Source: Patella vulgata (lineage: Eukaryota; Mollusca; Gastropoda; Patellidae). Taken from it: 64,000 bases of DNA. This document shows, one piece after another, positions 44,119 through 55,704 of this stretch (its first letter is position 1; every line of letters begins with the position of its first letter). Position numbers and translations under genes: made by a program. Below the pieces are notes generated by a model. That model searched no databases, was not told the DNA's origin, and saw only the letters and a program-made list of their open reading frames with translations. Location of the stretch: assembly GCF_932274485.2 (NCBI RefSeq), contig NC_065881.2:372001-436000 (forward strand). The letters are read 5' to 3'.

Positions 44119-44347
44119 AATGCCAGAGCACCCATCCCCACCCCCAATAGGTCCACCCTTTTCCACTACGGGACTACAACTATCACAAAGGGTCCGAACC
44201 GAGCTACTAATATCACAAGTCTACCCCCCTCACCCCACCCCTCTTGAAAAATCTGGCAACGCAGATTATTCAGCGTTTCATTTGGATATGTAAACAATCT
44301 GAACTGCGCTAACATGGCGTGTACCACAAGCTATGATGCACAATAAT

Positions 44348-44465
44348 AGGACTTGCGCGTATGGGTCTTTAGCTGTGGCAGGAAACCAGGAAACACTGGA
44401 AAAACCTATGACGTTCGACAGGCGACCCCACTCCTTATCACATACAAGCTGGGCACGCGTTAAAC
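44348..44465 (-). mobile_element. SINE-A fragment, diverged
   Basis: GGACTTGCGCGTATGGGTCT, GGCAGGAAACCAGG and GGCGACCCCACTCCTTATC. Confidence 0.75.
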
Positions 44466-44736
44466 CCATCACGTGGTACTTTGAGTTCTTAAATATAAAA
44501 CAACACACTATTTCTTAATGTAATATTTAAAACTAAATTAATTAAATTATTTATTCAAAAATCAACCGAGTTCAGATACCCGTATTTATATAACTTATTT
44601 ATAATAGCATTCTATTGTTATACCCCGTCATGCCCTGTCTTACCAAGGGTAAATTCTACAGAGAGGGCATTAAAATTAGGTTATTTGAAATTATTCCTGT
44701 TAATTTCGTTGTGCAGGCTATCCCACTTAATCCTAC

Positions 44737-45045
44737 ATTGGTCCACACTAGAACCTAGGTGCACACAATCATTGGCCCATACTAGACCCTAGGAGCATAC
44801 AATCATTGGCCCATACTAGACCCTAGGAGCATACAATCATTGGCCCATACTAGACCCTAGGAGCATACAATCATTGGTCCATACTAGAACCTAGGAGCAT
44901 ACAATCATTGGTCCATACTAGAACCTAGGAGCATACAATCATTGATCTATACTAGTCCCTAGGAGCATACAATCATTGGCCCATACTAGACCCTAGGAGC
45001 ATACAAACATTGGCCAATACTAGACCCTAGGAGCATACAATCTAG
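44737..45045. repeat. 34-bp tandem array, 9 copies
   Basis: Units CATTGGCCCATACTAGACCC + TAGGAGCATACAAT. Flanking units are the most diverged. Confidence 0.96.
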
Positions 45046-45094
45046 TCGATAAGAAACTTCGTGTCTCCAGATCAGAGGTACAATATAGATTCAA

Positions 45095-45250
45095 CTGATG
45101 CTGATCAAATCGTACTTCAATAAGCAAAACTGACAATTCATTCTTCAAAACAACGATTGATTATTTTTACTTCTTACATTTCTGACACACCCAAGTACAA
45201 TTAATCATACGGGTACCAGCCATCTCTTTTAATAGCTGGCTTACCAGGCA
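45095..45250 (-). repeat. Dispersed repeat F, reverse copy
   Basis: Inverse of 35683-35815: CTTCAATAAGCAAAACTGAC, CAAAACAACGATTGATTATT and CATCTCTTTTAATAGCTGGC. A stretch between the last two landmarks is specific to this copy. Confidence 0.75.
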
Positions 45251-45597
45251 TTTTCAATTTGATATGTTTACTACGTCATGAAGGCGGTGCTTAATATATG
45301 GCACGTACAACTGCCAATCAAAATGCGCGAGAAGTACTACCATGATAAACGTGGCGCATGACTAATGCACCGTAATTATAAATATTCGTATCAATTTTGA
45401 TAAAAATAAAAAAAAATAAATAAATAAAATAAAAAAATAACAACGTTTGATTCACTGACAATATTTGCAGATAAACGAAAGTTGTTTCACTAGAATATGT
45501 TTAATAAATCCTAATACTAATAGTATAAATTTAACTTATTTTTAAGATGTTACATGGATTAATAACGAAATGAACGAGCTAACCCTAGTTATTACCA
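45251..45597. other. AT-rich intergenic DNA
   Basis: Includes an AAAATAAATA run at 45405-45440. No gene recognised. Confidence 0.4.
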
Positions 45598-45715
45598 CAC
45601 GTTTACAGGAAATAGGCCCACACGGCGGGTTATGTCTCAACAACAGCTAGGAAATAGGCCCACACAGCGGGTTAAGTCTCAACAACAGGAAATAGACCAA
45701 CACAGCCGGTTAAGG
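45598..45715. repeat. 38-48-bp tandem array, 3 copies
   Basis: Units CAGGAAATAGGCCCACACGG + CGGGTTATGTCTCAACAA. Confidence 0.92.
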
Positions 45716-46313
45716 ATCTAGTAATCTAATCACTGTCGTAATGGCAATAAAATCTTTTTGAAAAAAAACATTTGTGAAAAACTGTCAACTCTATCGCGTT
45801 TACAAAATGTTTGGAAAAGAGGAAAGGGGACAGAGTACTCCGGAACAGAATGTCGTGGAACGCTGGTTGTCGACAGGGTTAGTCTTCTCAAGACCTCTTT
45901 GCCCCGAACCAAAATTGAAAAGATACATTAGCCTTTATCGCGTATTTCGAAAATAGGGGGTCAACTCATACGGCTGCAATGCCCCGCACCAGATTGAACG
46001 ATGAGTATTTTGAGGCGTAAATGGCGCCCAAAGCATAGCAAAAAGGGACCGACAAGAACAGATATGTATATTGGGTACATCATATCCACAATATAAATGA
46101 TTTAAAAACAAATTGACAAAATTATCGATAATTGAAATTTTGAAATACGAATGGAAGAACTATAACTTACACTGAATTGATTTATTTTATGTGTAGAATA
46201 GACTAGTCTCTATCATCCAGATAAATATCCTAGGACTATTAGTCTCGTTGTCAATATTTGGGAATAATAGGTCATTGGCTAGATTATCTGGTCTTTTACA
46301 TTAACGCAAACAA
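45716..46313. other. Intergenic DNA
   Basis: No gene or repeat recognised. Confidence 0.4.
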
Positions 46314-46321
46314 AGTCTAAG

Positions 46322-46624
46322 CATAGGCGTAGGAGCTCAAAGTAATTCAGGGGGGCATAAGAGAAAATTGCCCGAAATCAATACCGTTTTTTCGGGCATA
46401 CATATCATAAGAGAGCTTCGGGCATATTTTCGGGCATGCAGAGGACAAGAAAAAGACGAGATAATACTTTTCGGGCAGTGTGGATCTCATAGAAATAAGT
46501 TAGTTATATTTTTTCTCTAAACGTTAATAGCAAAAAAAGGTCGTCGAATTTTTCATTGCCCGAAAATAAATTTTTTTGGGGGGCAAATGCCCCCCCCCCC
46601 TGCCCCCCGGCTCCTACGCCTATG
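46322..46624. mobile_element. hAT-like MITE, 303 bp, with 8-bp target duplication
   Basis: The left end CATAGGCGTAGGAGC and right end GGCTCCTACGCCTATG are inverted repeats. AGTCTAAG lies at 46314-46321 and 46625-46632. The inside is rich in GCCCGAAAAT and poly-C or poly-G and has no coding capacity. The 8-bp duplication points to hAT. Confidence 0.92.
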
Positions 46625-46690
46625 AGTCTAAGGGAAGTAACTAGTCCTAAAAAAACAAGATAGATTTAGACTAGCAATTATTCGCCCATT

Positions 46691-47055
46691 AAATGGCTGT
46701 AACATAACAGACTGTAGATATTTGTTCAACATTCCGTTGGTTGAAATCTTTATAAGCACAATGGGGACCACATTTGGCAATCTCCTTATCATAATTTTGT
46801 AGGGAGTTGACCGTTTAGAATTTTTGCTACGGGTATTTGATATTCACTGGGGTGAAAATCCTACTTCCGACACACAATGATTGCTCTGCAGAAAGGCACC
46901 TTATACACCTTATCCCTCCGCTGTAATATCTCCAGTATTACCCAAAACTGCTATGAAATTGAAAATTTTATCCCTTTTCTCGAATTCTAGACCAAAAAGT
47001 CAACCAACAAATGCAGAAAGAGGGGAGAAAAAAGTTAAGGGAAAAATTGTTTATT
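46691..47055 (-). repeat. Dispersed repeat E, reverse copy
   Basis: Inverse of 20612-21000: TGTTCAACATTCCGTTGGTT, GGCAATCTCCTTATCATAAT, CAATGATTGCTCTGCAGAAA and TATTACCCAAAACTGCTATG. Confidence 0.85.
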
Positions 47056-48286
47056 AATAACTCGCACTACATTCGTAAGGGGAAATAATTACTAGTCTTA
47101 GTCCAGATGTTGACGCCCATGAAATTAATTTAAGAATGCCATTTAAAAAAAAATCCATTTGATTGCATTGCCAGTTCAATATCCTACACTCTTATTTTTT
47201 TAATTGTAAAATCCCTCTCTTCGTGGGCTATATCTATGTTTTCTAAAGTAATCCCAATTCGTCGTCACGATTTATGTTTGTTAATATTAATTATGGGATT
47301 TTTTGCGGGAAAGGGCGCAACTCTTACTTAAAAACCAAACTCCCGGTTACGCATGGACAAGGGACTTTTCGTCAAATACTGATAACGATCCCAGACCCTC
47401 CGTACGTTGAAGACTAAAAGACTCTGGGTAACCGAGACTAAGAATCGACGTATTATCTAGAACATATCTTTCCGTTTCGGTCATGTTTTGTAATTCTTTG
47501 GGCGCTCTGACAAAAAAAGGCATCCTTGTCGGTCTGATTAAAAACTGTAGCTTCTATGGCATTGACCGACTGACATGGTTGACGACATAATACACCCACA
47601 TTTAAATGTGGAAAAGAAAGAAAAATTTAAATTGTTTCTGCTGGAACTATTTGATCAACACGATAACAGTTACAAATCCCTGTCAATAATTGAAGTAAAT
47701 GACGCCAAATAAATTACATTAATGATACGGACATTGTTTAAATCGTACATTATTTATACAAGGTGTTATTGTCATACATAAATATAAAAAATGGGTGCAA
47801 ATCAACATTCACTTTTGTTGTTTTTGTATCATCCTAGACTTCCAACCGTAATCCAATATATTCATTCACAATTATCTTTAATAATTCTTTCAGTATTCAG
47901 ATTACATGGCCAATAATTCTTTCAGTGACCATTTTTAGTATCAAAATAACCTAATATAGGCTAGTCATTTATTACATCATCGATATTTGAGTACGACACC
48001 AGAAATCACCAAGGTGCGACATATTCCATTCATACCTTAATTCATCTACGACTACGAACGTTTTACTGCAGCGTATACGTCCTTTTTGACATCCAGATGT
48101 TGCCGACACTGGAATGCTGCAATTGGAAAGTTCCACTGTCTCTGCAAAAGCATGGTGTGCCGAACGTGGGACGGTTCTCCCTCTGTTCTTCATATTGTTC
48201 ACACAGAGGACCGGAAGTGAGGAGTCTACGACATATTGTGCACACAGAGGACCGGAAGTGAGGAGTCTACCTTATATAATGTACTA
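47056..48286. other. Region downstream of the GPCR gene
   Basis: Probably includes the GPCR 3' UTR. A 36-bp direct repeat CACAGAGGACCGGAAGTGAG + GAGTCTAC lies at about 48200 and 48241. No other gene recognised. Confidence 0.4.
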
Positions 48287-49345
48287 CTATATTATTGTAG
48301 ATATTCGCTGTTCAGGATTAATGGCGCTCGCGGCTTCTTCTCGTCGTCTGCCAAGTCCGAATAAAACATTTCTAAACATTGTTCCTAAAGCACAATAAAA
48401 CAGTAAATTAACTGAACTATTGACCCTTGACACGACCTCTGTGGGCCCTGTAATATTGTCTATGATTGATTTAGCTGCTGCGTATTGTTGTCCGGCGTCC
48501 ATCACTTGGTTACCTGAAACCGGAACTGACACAACGTACGCTAAAGAAATGGCGCGAACCGGAAACACCAGGAGCGAGCATAATGTCATTAATGAAACGG
48601 TGATAGTTAATTTATTTCCAATGTCATCTTGATTGGTATTTAGCGATCTCCCCGTTTTATTCGCCTTACAGATATGTATCAACATTCCCACATTCACAAC
48701 TAACATCACAAACCAAGGAACACCATAGAAGAAGACGATGATGCACCGAACGGCGATAGACCAGCGTTCAACAGTAGGAAAAAACAAAGCTCCACTAAAC
48801 GTTATAGCTAATTTACAAATGACACTGATTATTAATGATCCTAACCCGAACCAAACACACAAATTAGTTGTGACAAACGTCTTAGCTTTTAACGGTCTAG
48901 AAATGGCGATAAAACGAGTAATTCCAACCGCCAAGGTTACCAGAAACGAACAATATTCCATAGTTAATCTTAAGAATCTGACTGTAAATTTCGAATCGAT
49001 GCCATAATAATGAAAATAGGACTCCGGAAATTCTATGAACTTAACTGTATATTTCTGGGGTAATGAATAAAACATCTCGAAAGTCTGCTGATAATTTTTG
49101 GCATAAAGTGAACAAACGAGTGATACACAGTCACAAATGGACAATAACACCAGCAATGGATATATAGGCGTCTGCTTACGTATAATAACCCAGACGATAA
49201 GTGCCAGGATGTTGAAAATTATTCCAATTGGCGCGATGATGTAAGAACTGATTGTGACGAGGTCATGGAATCTCGTGACGTCATTTCCGTCAGCATGGAG
49301 TGTAGTTGTGTTATAGCCTTCTGTTGTCGAGACGGGGACAACCAT
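48287..49345 (-). CDS. Class A peptide GPCR, FMRFamide-receptor-like
   Basis: Seven-helix receptor of 352 residues in one exon, expected in the plasma membrane and coupled to a G protein. Short N-terminus with the sequon NTT at 12-14. Helices: TM1 about 31-55, TM2 62-82 with LLVLLSICD (the LxxxD motif, D72), TM3 125-148 ending TRFIAISRPLKA, TM4 160-185, TM5 200-226, TM6 244-272, TM7 303-325 with NSSVNLLFYCALG; then a short tail with RRR at 333-335. The DRY motif is TRF (143-145) and NPxxY is NLLFY (313-317). No cysteine stands at the usual top of TM3. NSS-V-N-LLFY and the PLKA loop recall molluscan and nematode FMRFamide-type receptor expansions; that subfamily is inference. ATG at 49343 precedes a good TM1 and no upstream exon is needed. 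Confidence 0.93.
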   Translation of the reverse strand: MVVPVSTTEGYNTTTLHADGNDVTRFHDLVTISSYIIAPIGIIFNILALIVWVIIRKQTPIYPLLVLLSICDCVSLVCSLYAKNYQQTFEMFYSLPQKYTVKFIEFPESYFHYYGIDSKFTVRFLRLTMEYCSFLVTLAVGITRFIAISRPLKAKTFVTTNLCVWFGLGSLIISVICKLAITFSGALFFPTVERWSIAVRCIIVFFYGVPWFVMLVVNVGMLIHICKANKTGRSLNTNQDDIGNKLTITVSLMTLCSLLVFPVRAISLAYVVSVPVSGNQVMDAGQQYAAAKSIIDNITGPTEVVSRVNSSVNLLFYCALGTMFRNVLFGLGRRREEAASAINPEQRISTII

Positions 49346-50059
49346 ATTGAAACTGTCCTTATTTCATCAAATCGACTTTCTTTCTGAAAACTCACATTCA
49401 CATAAAAATCCACAAATTAAAGCCAAACAAAATGATCCCAGATAAACTCGATTATATCGCCTGCTTCCAAGAAAGAATGGTAAATAGTTCAGGTTGCTAT
49501 TGACGCATCAAATCCAATATTATCCACCGATTAATATGTAGGTATTTTTACTAATTTACTCCCCAGGTTTCATCAACTCTTGTCATCCAATTTATACCCG
49601 TTTTGTACTTAGTTATTTTGCTCGCTTTAATTTCAAATTCCAAAATAAATTCAGAATTTATTAATTTCGTTCCGTATTTAGATAAGGAACATGGCTGAAA
49701 TGAACAGGACAAACTGTCTCACCAAAATGCAAAATCTTCATATTCACATTAAACTGGTCTGATTTTATTCCACAATTCATCGACAGAATCTTCTCGCGTG
49801 TTAACCATTCTTTTTTTTTTTTTTATAAAATTCACAATTTCAACTTTTTAATCCCTGGAATTATCAGATAGTTTTTGGGTCTGTAAATATTAAAAATGGA
49901 ATGACGTTTTTCAGAGATTATTGTGCGTGTTTACATAAAATAAAGTTGTCAAACAACAAGAGTAAAAAATTAGTCTAATTAAAATTGTAGTTTACATTTA
50001 TAGCCCACAAAACAACCAACTGTTAAATACACAACCTTATTACAATTTTTATATCTTCA
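49346..50059. other. Region upstream of the GPCR gene
   Basis: AT-rich, with a T run at about 49810. Promoter elements not identifiable. Confidence 0.4.
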
Positions 50060-50165
50060 AATCCTCCAATAACACAGTTAAATCCTTCAATAACACAGTT
50101 GTTTCATAACACAGCCAAATTCTTCAATAACACAGTCAAATCCTCCAATAACACAGTCAAATTAC
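50060..50165. repeat. 20-bp tandem array, about 5 copies
   Basis: Units AATCCTCCAATAACACAGTC. Confidence 0.93.
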
Positions 50166-50744
50166 TTATAAATTCCTGCAAGTTTTAAACATTTGAATTG
50201 TACACACTTGTTGGTTATCCATACAACTTTGAATTTTAAACACTTTCTGAAACACACAACACGATAGCCATATTTTACAAACCAACACATTTCCAGTTAT
50301 TATGGTCCAGTAAAGGAAATCACTAATATGTCGTGCTCGGTTAAGGGTGTGCGTCCGATTTCTAAAACACTTAATATCGTTTATCTGTGACGTACACTGA
50401 CTTCCAGTTGTCCCCCTTGAATATTTAAAACACGGAAGACGAAGTTTGTCATAAAAAAATGTTTAGTTCATTTGAAATCGGAACCACTATCCCTGTGGTG
50501 AAATTTGGAAAAAAAACCTCCACCCTAAACAACGGACTCTTGTGGTTTTAAAGGCAACTCCGTCCCACATGTATGACAACCGACTAAGCGTTCTTTATAC
50601 ACTATCAGAATCCTTGCCAGTACGGTCTCCTTATTTTCTGTAGGGTTATTAGAACAATTCAGATTATTTTAAATGATATTAATTAAGCAGTGTATTGATG
50701 TTTATATGTAACTTGGTTAGGTAGGTGGTGAAATTATAACTCTC
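50166..50744. other. Intergenic DNA
   Basis: No gene recognised. Confidence 0.4.
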
Positions 50745-51110
50745 TTCTTGTTTCAAACCGTATCTATGAAGTATCTACTGTTACGTGTAATGAGTCCACG
50801 ATAGCTATAACTAGACGGTTAAATTGCTTCAAATCATACCCATGAAGTGTCATCTATATTGTCTAATGAGTCCACGGTAACTATAACTTGGCGGTTAAAT
50901 TGTTTCAAACCGTATCCATGAAGTAACATCTGTAACGTCTAATGAGTCCACGGTGGCTGTAACATGACCGTTAAATTGTTTCAAACCGTACCCGTAAAAT
51001 AATATCACTATCTGTTACGTGTAATGAGTCTACGGTGGATATAACTTAAGTTAAATTATTTCAAATCGTATCCGTAAAACAATATCACTATCTGATGAGT
51101 CTGGGTAGTC
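50745..51110. repeat. About 82-bp tandem repeat, 4-5 diverged copies
   Basis: Units share TTGTTTCAAACCGTATCCAT, GAAGTAACATCTGT, AATGAGTCCACGGTGGCT and ATAACTTGGCGGTTAAA. The last units carry a CACTATCTG insert. Confidence 0.9.
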
Positions 51111-52305
51111 GATTAAATTATAAATTATCAGTGGAGTTATATTTTTTATTTTATAATGAAGCTGTGTGTATAATTTGACTGTATTTACACGTGATGTTGT
51201 TAATAGTAGATGAAAGATATTTAATATTTATATAGATATTGATTCACGTGTAATATTTTAAAGATGTCTGTTTAACAAGAAAATAATCCGAGATGTTTTC
51301 CACAGATCTATAATAACCGAGAATTAGATATCGATCTCTAATATCCAGGTAAATACTTGATTGATCGGATCGACGTCATTATATCAAGGCCTTCACCACT
51401 TGGTTTCAAACATCTGAAAATAATCACGTTAAAATAAACCATTATAAAATACGTCCGCTGATTACACTATTTTGCCTTATTACACTATTTTGCTTATACA
51501 GTTTTTAGGACTTCGAATTTTGTCTAATGGTTTGGATTGTTCGTACTTGGTTTTATTTTATTTCAAAAAACCCAACTGGATGTCGTTAAAGATACATTCT
51601 TGGAGATTAGATAAAGAGCTGACAATTCTCACTATAATAGTTAAAAATTAGATAATGTTAAGGCAATTTGCTGAAAATTTCAAACAAATTGATCCACCCT
51701 GAACCGAGTATTTAGCGATTGAATTTTCGGCCTAGCCTCAATCTCATCATTACTAAAGTCGGGGGGGGGGGGGGGGGGTATGGAATGTCGTCTAGTCATT
51801 AGCGCAACTATGAGAGAAACAACTCTTATTTGAGGTTGTTCCCATTATCATTAGCAGACATATATGTTTGAACTGTTATTTGAGGTTTTCCTATTATTCG
51901 TGGCAGACCTAAAAATTTGGTGACCCAGATTTTGAACTGTTATTTGCGGGATTCTCCTTATTCTTGATGGACATGAATCTTGAACTTTATAGGGGATGTC
52001 TGGAATCAAAGAAACAAATAAATACAAACCGTGGTGTCGGCGGGGGGGGGGGGTTGGAGAGATTCTTCTATATGCTTGTCGTTTTGTCCCGCCATATAAT
52101 ATTATAAAATATAAGACTTATTGGTTCAGTGTGATTTTCGAGCAGCATACCCAGCCCCTCCTACCATCAGCCACCTCAAATAGGATAAAAACACAAATAT
52201 TCGGTACATTTACAAAGCCCGTACCAAATTAATGAATTGAATAATTACATTAGTTTAAAAATATTATTGGATAAAACAATAGGTCAACATTATTTATAAA
52301 TATTT
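51111..52305. other. AT-rich intergenic DNA
   Basis: Poly-G runs at 51762 and 52042. TATTTGAGGTT-type words repeat near 51828-51890. No gene recognised. Confidence 0.4.
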
Positions 52306-52370
52306 ATCGCAAATATGGTCACGTCACACAAATATGGTCACCTCACACAAATATGGTCATCTCACACAAA
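52306..52370. repeat. 19-bp tandem array, 3 copies
   Basis: Units CAAATATGGTCACCTCACA. Confidence 0.93.
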
Positions 52371-52380
52371 TTGTATGAAT

Positions 52381-52940
52381 AAAATAAGGTTTAATATTCT
52401 AGGTTTGTGCACCAATAAAGACGGGCACTCGTCATACAGTGTGAAATACGGGTACCCGTCATACAGTGTGAAATACGGGCACCTGTCATACAGTGTGAAA
52501 GACGGGCACCTGTCATACAGTGTGAAATACGGGCACCCGTCATACAGTGTGAAATACGGGCACCCGTCATACAGTGTGAAATACGGGAACCTGTTATACA
52601 GTGTACTATACGGCTATCCTCCATACAGTGTGAAATACGGGCACCCGGCATACAGTGTGAAATACGAGCACCCGGCATACATAGAGTCAACCGATGTGGT
52701 TTCGATTCCCCGGTTGTACTTGACAAGGAGCATGGTCGCCTGTCCAACCTTGTGGGTTTTCTCCGAGTCCCCCCGGTTTCCTCACGCTGTTAAAGACCAC
52801 TACGCGCGAGCGAATTATTGAAATAACATAGAACCATAGTGGACGTTAAACCCCATTCTCTCTCTCACCTGTCATATAGTGTGCTATACGTGCATCCAGC
52901 AAACACTATGCTATGAAGGAAATTCTGCCCGGGTTATTTT
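52381..52940 (-). mobile_element. SINE-B, reverse, with core expanded to a tandem array
   Basis: AATAAGGTTTAATATTCTAG (decayed tail), GACGGGCACTCG, then about nine copies of a roughly 30-bp unit CGTCATACAGTGTGAAATAC + GGGCACC (52420-52680), and beyond a nested SINE-A the body resumes with GCTATGAAGGAAATTCTGCC and TTTTACGTGCAAAC. In ordinary SINE-B copies the segment CGCCATACAGTGTGCTATGA occurs once. Confidence 0.85.
52682..52865 (+). mobile_element. SINE-A, 5'-truncated, nested in the expanded SINE-B
   Basis: AGAGTCAACCGATGTGG, box B GGTTTCGATTCCCCGG, TGTGGGTTTTCTCCGAGTCC and TAGTGGACGTTAAACCCC + ATTCTCTCTCTC. Confidence 0.92.
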
Positions 52941-53224
52941 ACGTGCAAACACACGATTATACCCTGTTTATATATTTGGCGGTTTACCTTTTTCAAATCC
53001 ACTATGTCCTCTTTTATGAATAAAATCAATTAAAATACATAAGAATTACCTTGTTAGTCTCTAAAACGTTAAGTAGCCGTGAAAGATGATTTATTACGAC
53101 TATGTATTATGACTGTAAATAATAACTGCCTCGTTTCTATATTATATTAACTCACCTATTAAAATATACTAATTATAATTAACTACAGTTAAGAGACATT
53201 CCGCGGAGGGGAGATTATTGTTTT

Positions 53225-54070
53225 ATTAATCATAAACTATCTAAGTTACCTGATGTTCTACACCTATCATAAACTACCTTTGTTACCTGATGTTCTACTC
53301 CTATCATAAACTAGCTATGTTACCTGATGTTCTACTCCTATCATAAACTACCTATGTTACCTGATGTTTTACACCTGTCATAAACTACCTATGTTACCTG
53401 ATGTTCTACACCTATCATAAACTACCTATGTTACCTGGTGTTCTACACCTATCATAAACTACCTATGTTACCCGATGTTCTACTCCTATCATAAACTACC
53501 TATGTTACCTGATGTTCTACACCTATCATAAACTACCTTTGTTACCTGATGTTCTACTCCTATCATAGACTACCTATGTTACCTGATGTTCTACACCTAT
53601 CATAAACTAGCTATGTTACCTGATGTTCTACACCTGTCATAAATTACCTATGTTACCTGATGTTCTACACCTATCATAAACTACCTATGTTACCTGGTGT
53701 TCTACACCTATCATAAACTACCTATGTTACCTGATGTTCTACACCTATCATAAACTACCTATGTTACCTGGTGTTCTACATCTATCATAAACTACCTATG
53801 TTACCTGATGTTCTACTCCTATCATAAACTACCTATGTTACCTGATGTTCTACACCTATCATAAACTACATTTGTTACCTGATGTTCTACTCCTATCATA
53901 GACTACCTATGTTACCTGATGTTCTACAGCTATCATAAATTACCTATGTTACCTGATGTTCTACACCTATCATAAACTACCTATGTTACCTGGTGTTCTA
54001 CACCTATCATAAACTACCTCTGTTACCTGATGTTCTACACCTATCATAAACTACCTATTTTACCTGAGTC
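53225..54070. repeat. 37-bp satellite-like array, about 22 copies
   Basis: Units CATAAACTACCTATGTTACC + TGATGTTCTACACCTAT. Variants (TTTGTTACC, CTGGTGTT, CTACTCC, CATAGACT) recur in blocks, so groups of units have been copied together. The array ends in decayed units near 54070. Confidence 0.97.
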
Positions 54071-54189
54071 GTTTACCTATGTTGTTGATGTATTTATCAT
54101 AAACTAGTTGTGTTAGCCTCTGTTTTTGTAATGAATTGGAACAAATACCATGTAAATACTAACATTAAATAGTACCAGACAATTCCCCC

Positions 54190-54400
54190 AAATTTTCCAG
54201 TTTGGTTACCCCTTTTTAGTGGCGTAGGATAGAAGGCCTGCCAAGCAAAAGGGGTCTAGTCGTTCGGATGAGGCGCGAAAGTACGAGGACTCGAGTACAG
54301 CATTGAAGTAAGGGCGTAGAACCGCTACCAGGGCGCATTCCAGTCTATTTCATCCCGGTTGGTGCAAAAGAGTAAGGAAGACGCTAAACCCTGTGCTGTT
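54190..54400 (+). mobile_element. SINE-B, strongly diverged
   Basis: CCAAATTTTCCAGTTTGG, AGAAGGCCTGCCAAGC, CTAGTCGTTCGGATGAGG, GGGCGTAGAACCGCTACC and AAGGAAGACGCTAAACCC. Confidence 0.75.
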
Positions 54401-54799
54401 TTTTTTTCTATACGTGTATATCCAATTCGAAGGAACAATATATATTGCTTCCACCGACGCGGTCTTCTTTTGTTTCACTAAGATATCATACTCTACGGCG
54501 GCACATTGAACCCGAGGTGAAGATTCTCTTAATTGTAAATGTAAGTCTTTTAGAAAATCATATCATATTGTCACTATTGTTAAATATGTCTAAATTTAAT
54601 TCTAGATGGTGGTTGAATTGTTTATTATTTTAATGTTTGGAAGATTTTTACCTTGTATCGCCATCAAAACATTTGTTTTTATTTAAATATTTCATAGAAC
54701 CCATAAAATTTCAGACAGTTCCATTGATAAAGGACCCTTAACATGGCGAATAATGTTTTCAATCGTTTTGCATCAAGCTTTGGTAGTCGAGAGATCAGA
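54401..54799. other. Intergenic DNA
   Basis: A frame ending at a GTAAGT site (54540) reads HIEPEVKILLIVN, which could be a short exon. Nothing else supports it. Confidence 0.3.
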
Positions 54800-54985
54800 A
54801 ATAGAGAGCGTGGTAGTCGAGCGATTTGTTATAGGGGGCGTGGTGGTCGAGCGATTTGTTATAGGGGGCGTGGTAATCGAGCAATTTGTTATAGGGGGCG
54901 TGGTAGTAGATCAACCAGAGCGACCAGGAACATGGGCGTGATTGTAGAGCGATCAGGAATATGGGCGTGGTTGTAGAGCGATCAG
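54800..54985. repeat. 30-bp tandem array, about 5 copies
   Basis: Units GGGGGCGTGGTAGTCGAGCG + ATTTGTTATA, ending in GTAGAGCGATCAGGAATATG variants. Confidence 0.92.
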
Positions 54986-55044
54986 GGCAATGTAGAGACG
55001 TGGCGCCGACGGGGCTGACGCGGAAAGTGTTCCTAGTTTTGGCG

Positions 55045-55145
55045 ATGACACTAAAAGTCGAGGGTCATTCATGTATACATTGACGGGCACTTCAAAGAAT
55101 CCCTAAACGTTCACGGTAACGTCGCTACCTGAGCAAAATTCTCAG
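55045..55145 (+). mobile_element. SINE-B fragment, strongly diverged
   Basis: TGTATACATTGACGGGCACTT, AAAGAATCCCTAAACGTTC and GTCGCTACCTGAGCAAAATT. Confidence 0.6.
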
Positions 55146-55472
55146 ATTATTTAACATTGTCTGAGATTATCTAAGTAATCCAGTAGTTTTTTTTAGCTGA
55201 GCGGATTGTCCCTTTATCTAAATCTCGTGTAGATTGCTCTTCATGTTTATAATTGTTTATTATGTTTAAATTTTCCTCTATTGTCACCGTTAGTCGACTT
55301 AACGTGGTAATATGGCGTGATTTAAAAAAATAACAACAAAAAAACAACAACAAAACAAAAGAATTTTACAAAAATATTATATCAGTAAAAAGTCACGTCT
55401 TCACTTTGTTTGAATAAGATTTTTTTGTCACATGTTCAACGTTAAATGTTTTAGGTCTAACTTGCTTATACT

Positions 55473-55661
55473 ATGTGGAGTATTCTTTCAATGCAAACAA
55501 TGGGACTAGAAGAACAAAGCGACGAGGAAAATGTTATAATAATGTACAAGAAACAGTTAGTGTTTTTATTGTGTTGGACATGTCTCGTCTGTATTATATT
55601 CACCTCGTACATGTTCAGTATAAACACTATTTCTATGTTAGATGTCGGATTGACAAGCAAG
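55473..55661 (+). CDS. Possible N-terminal exon of a type II membrane protein
   Basis: The exon would start at 55455 after GTTTTAG. ATG at 55473 (or 55491, MQTMGLEEQSDEENV) opens 63 codons to an AAG-GTACAT donor at 55661, phase 0. A hydrophobic segment LVFLLCWTCLVCIIFTSYMF (residues 29-48) follows the basic MYKKQ, the layout of a signal anchor such as those of Golgi glycosyl- or sulfotransferases. No downstream exon is seen before the window ends. Function unknown; the frame could be chance. Confidence 0.33.
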
Positions 55662-55704
55662 GTACATATGTATTTAATAAATAGTTAAAACATCCCACTT
55701 CTCT

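Noticed and set aside
52315-52821. Frames with repeated YSVKYGHPSYS-like units
   Set aside because: Translation of the expanded SINE-B core.
53225-54070. CRISPR-like regular array
   Set aside because: The units are contiguous repeats with no unique spacers, in eukaryotic DNA.
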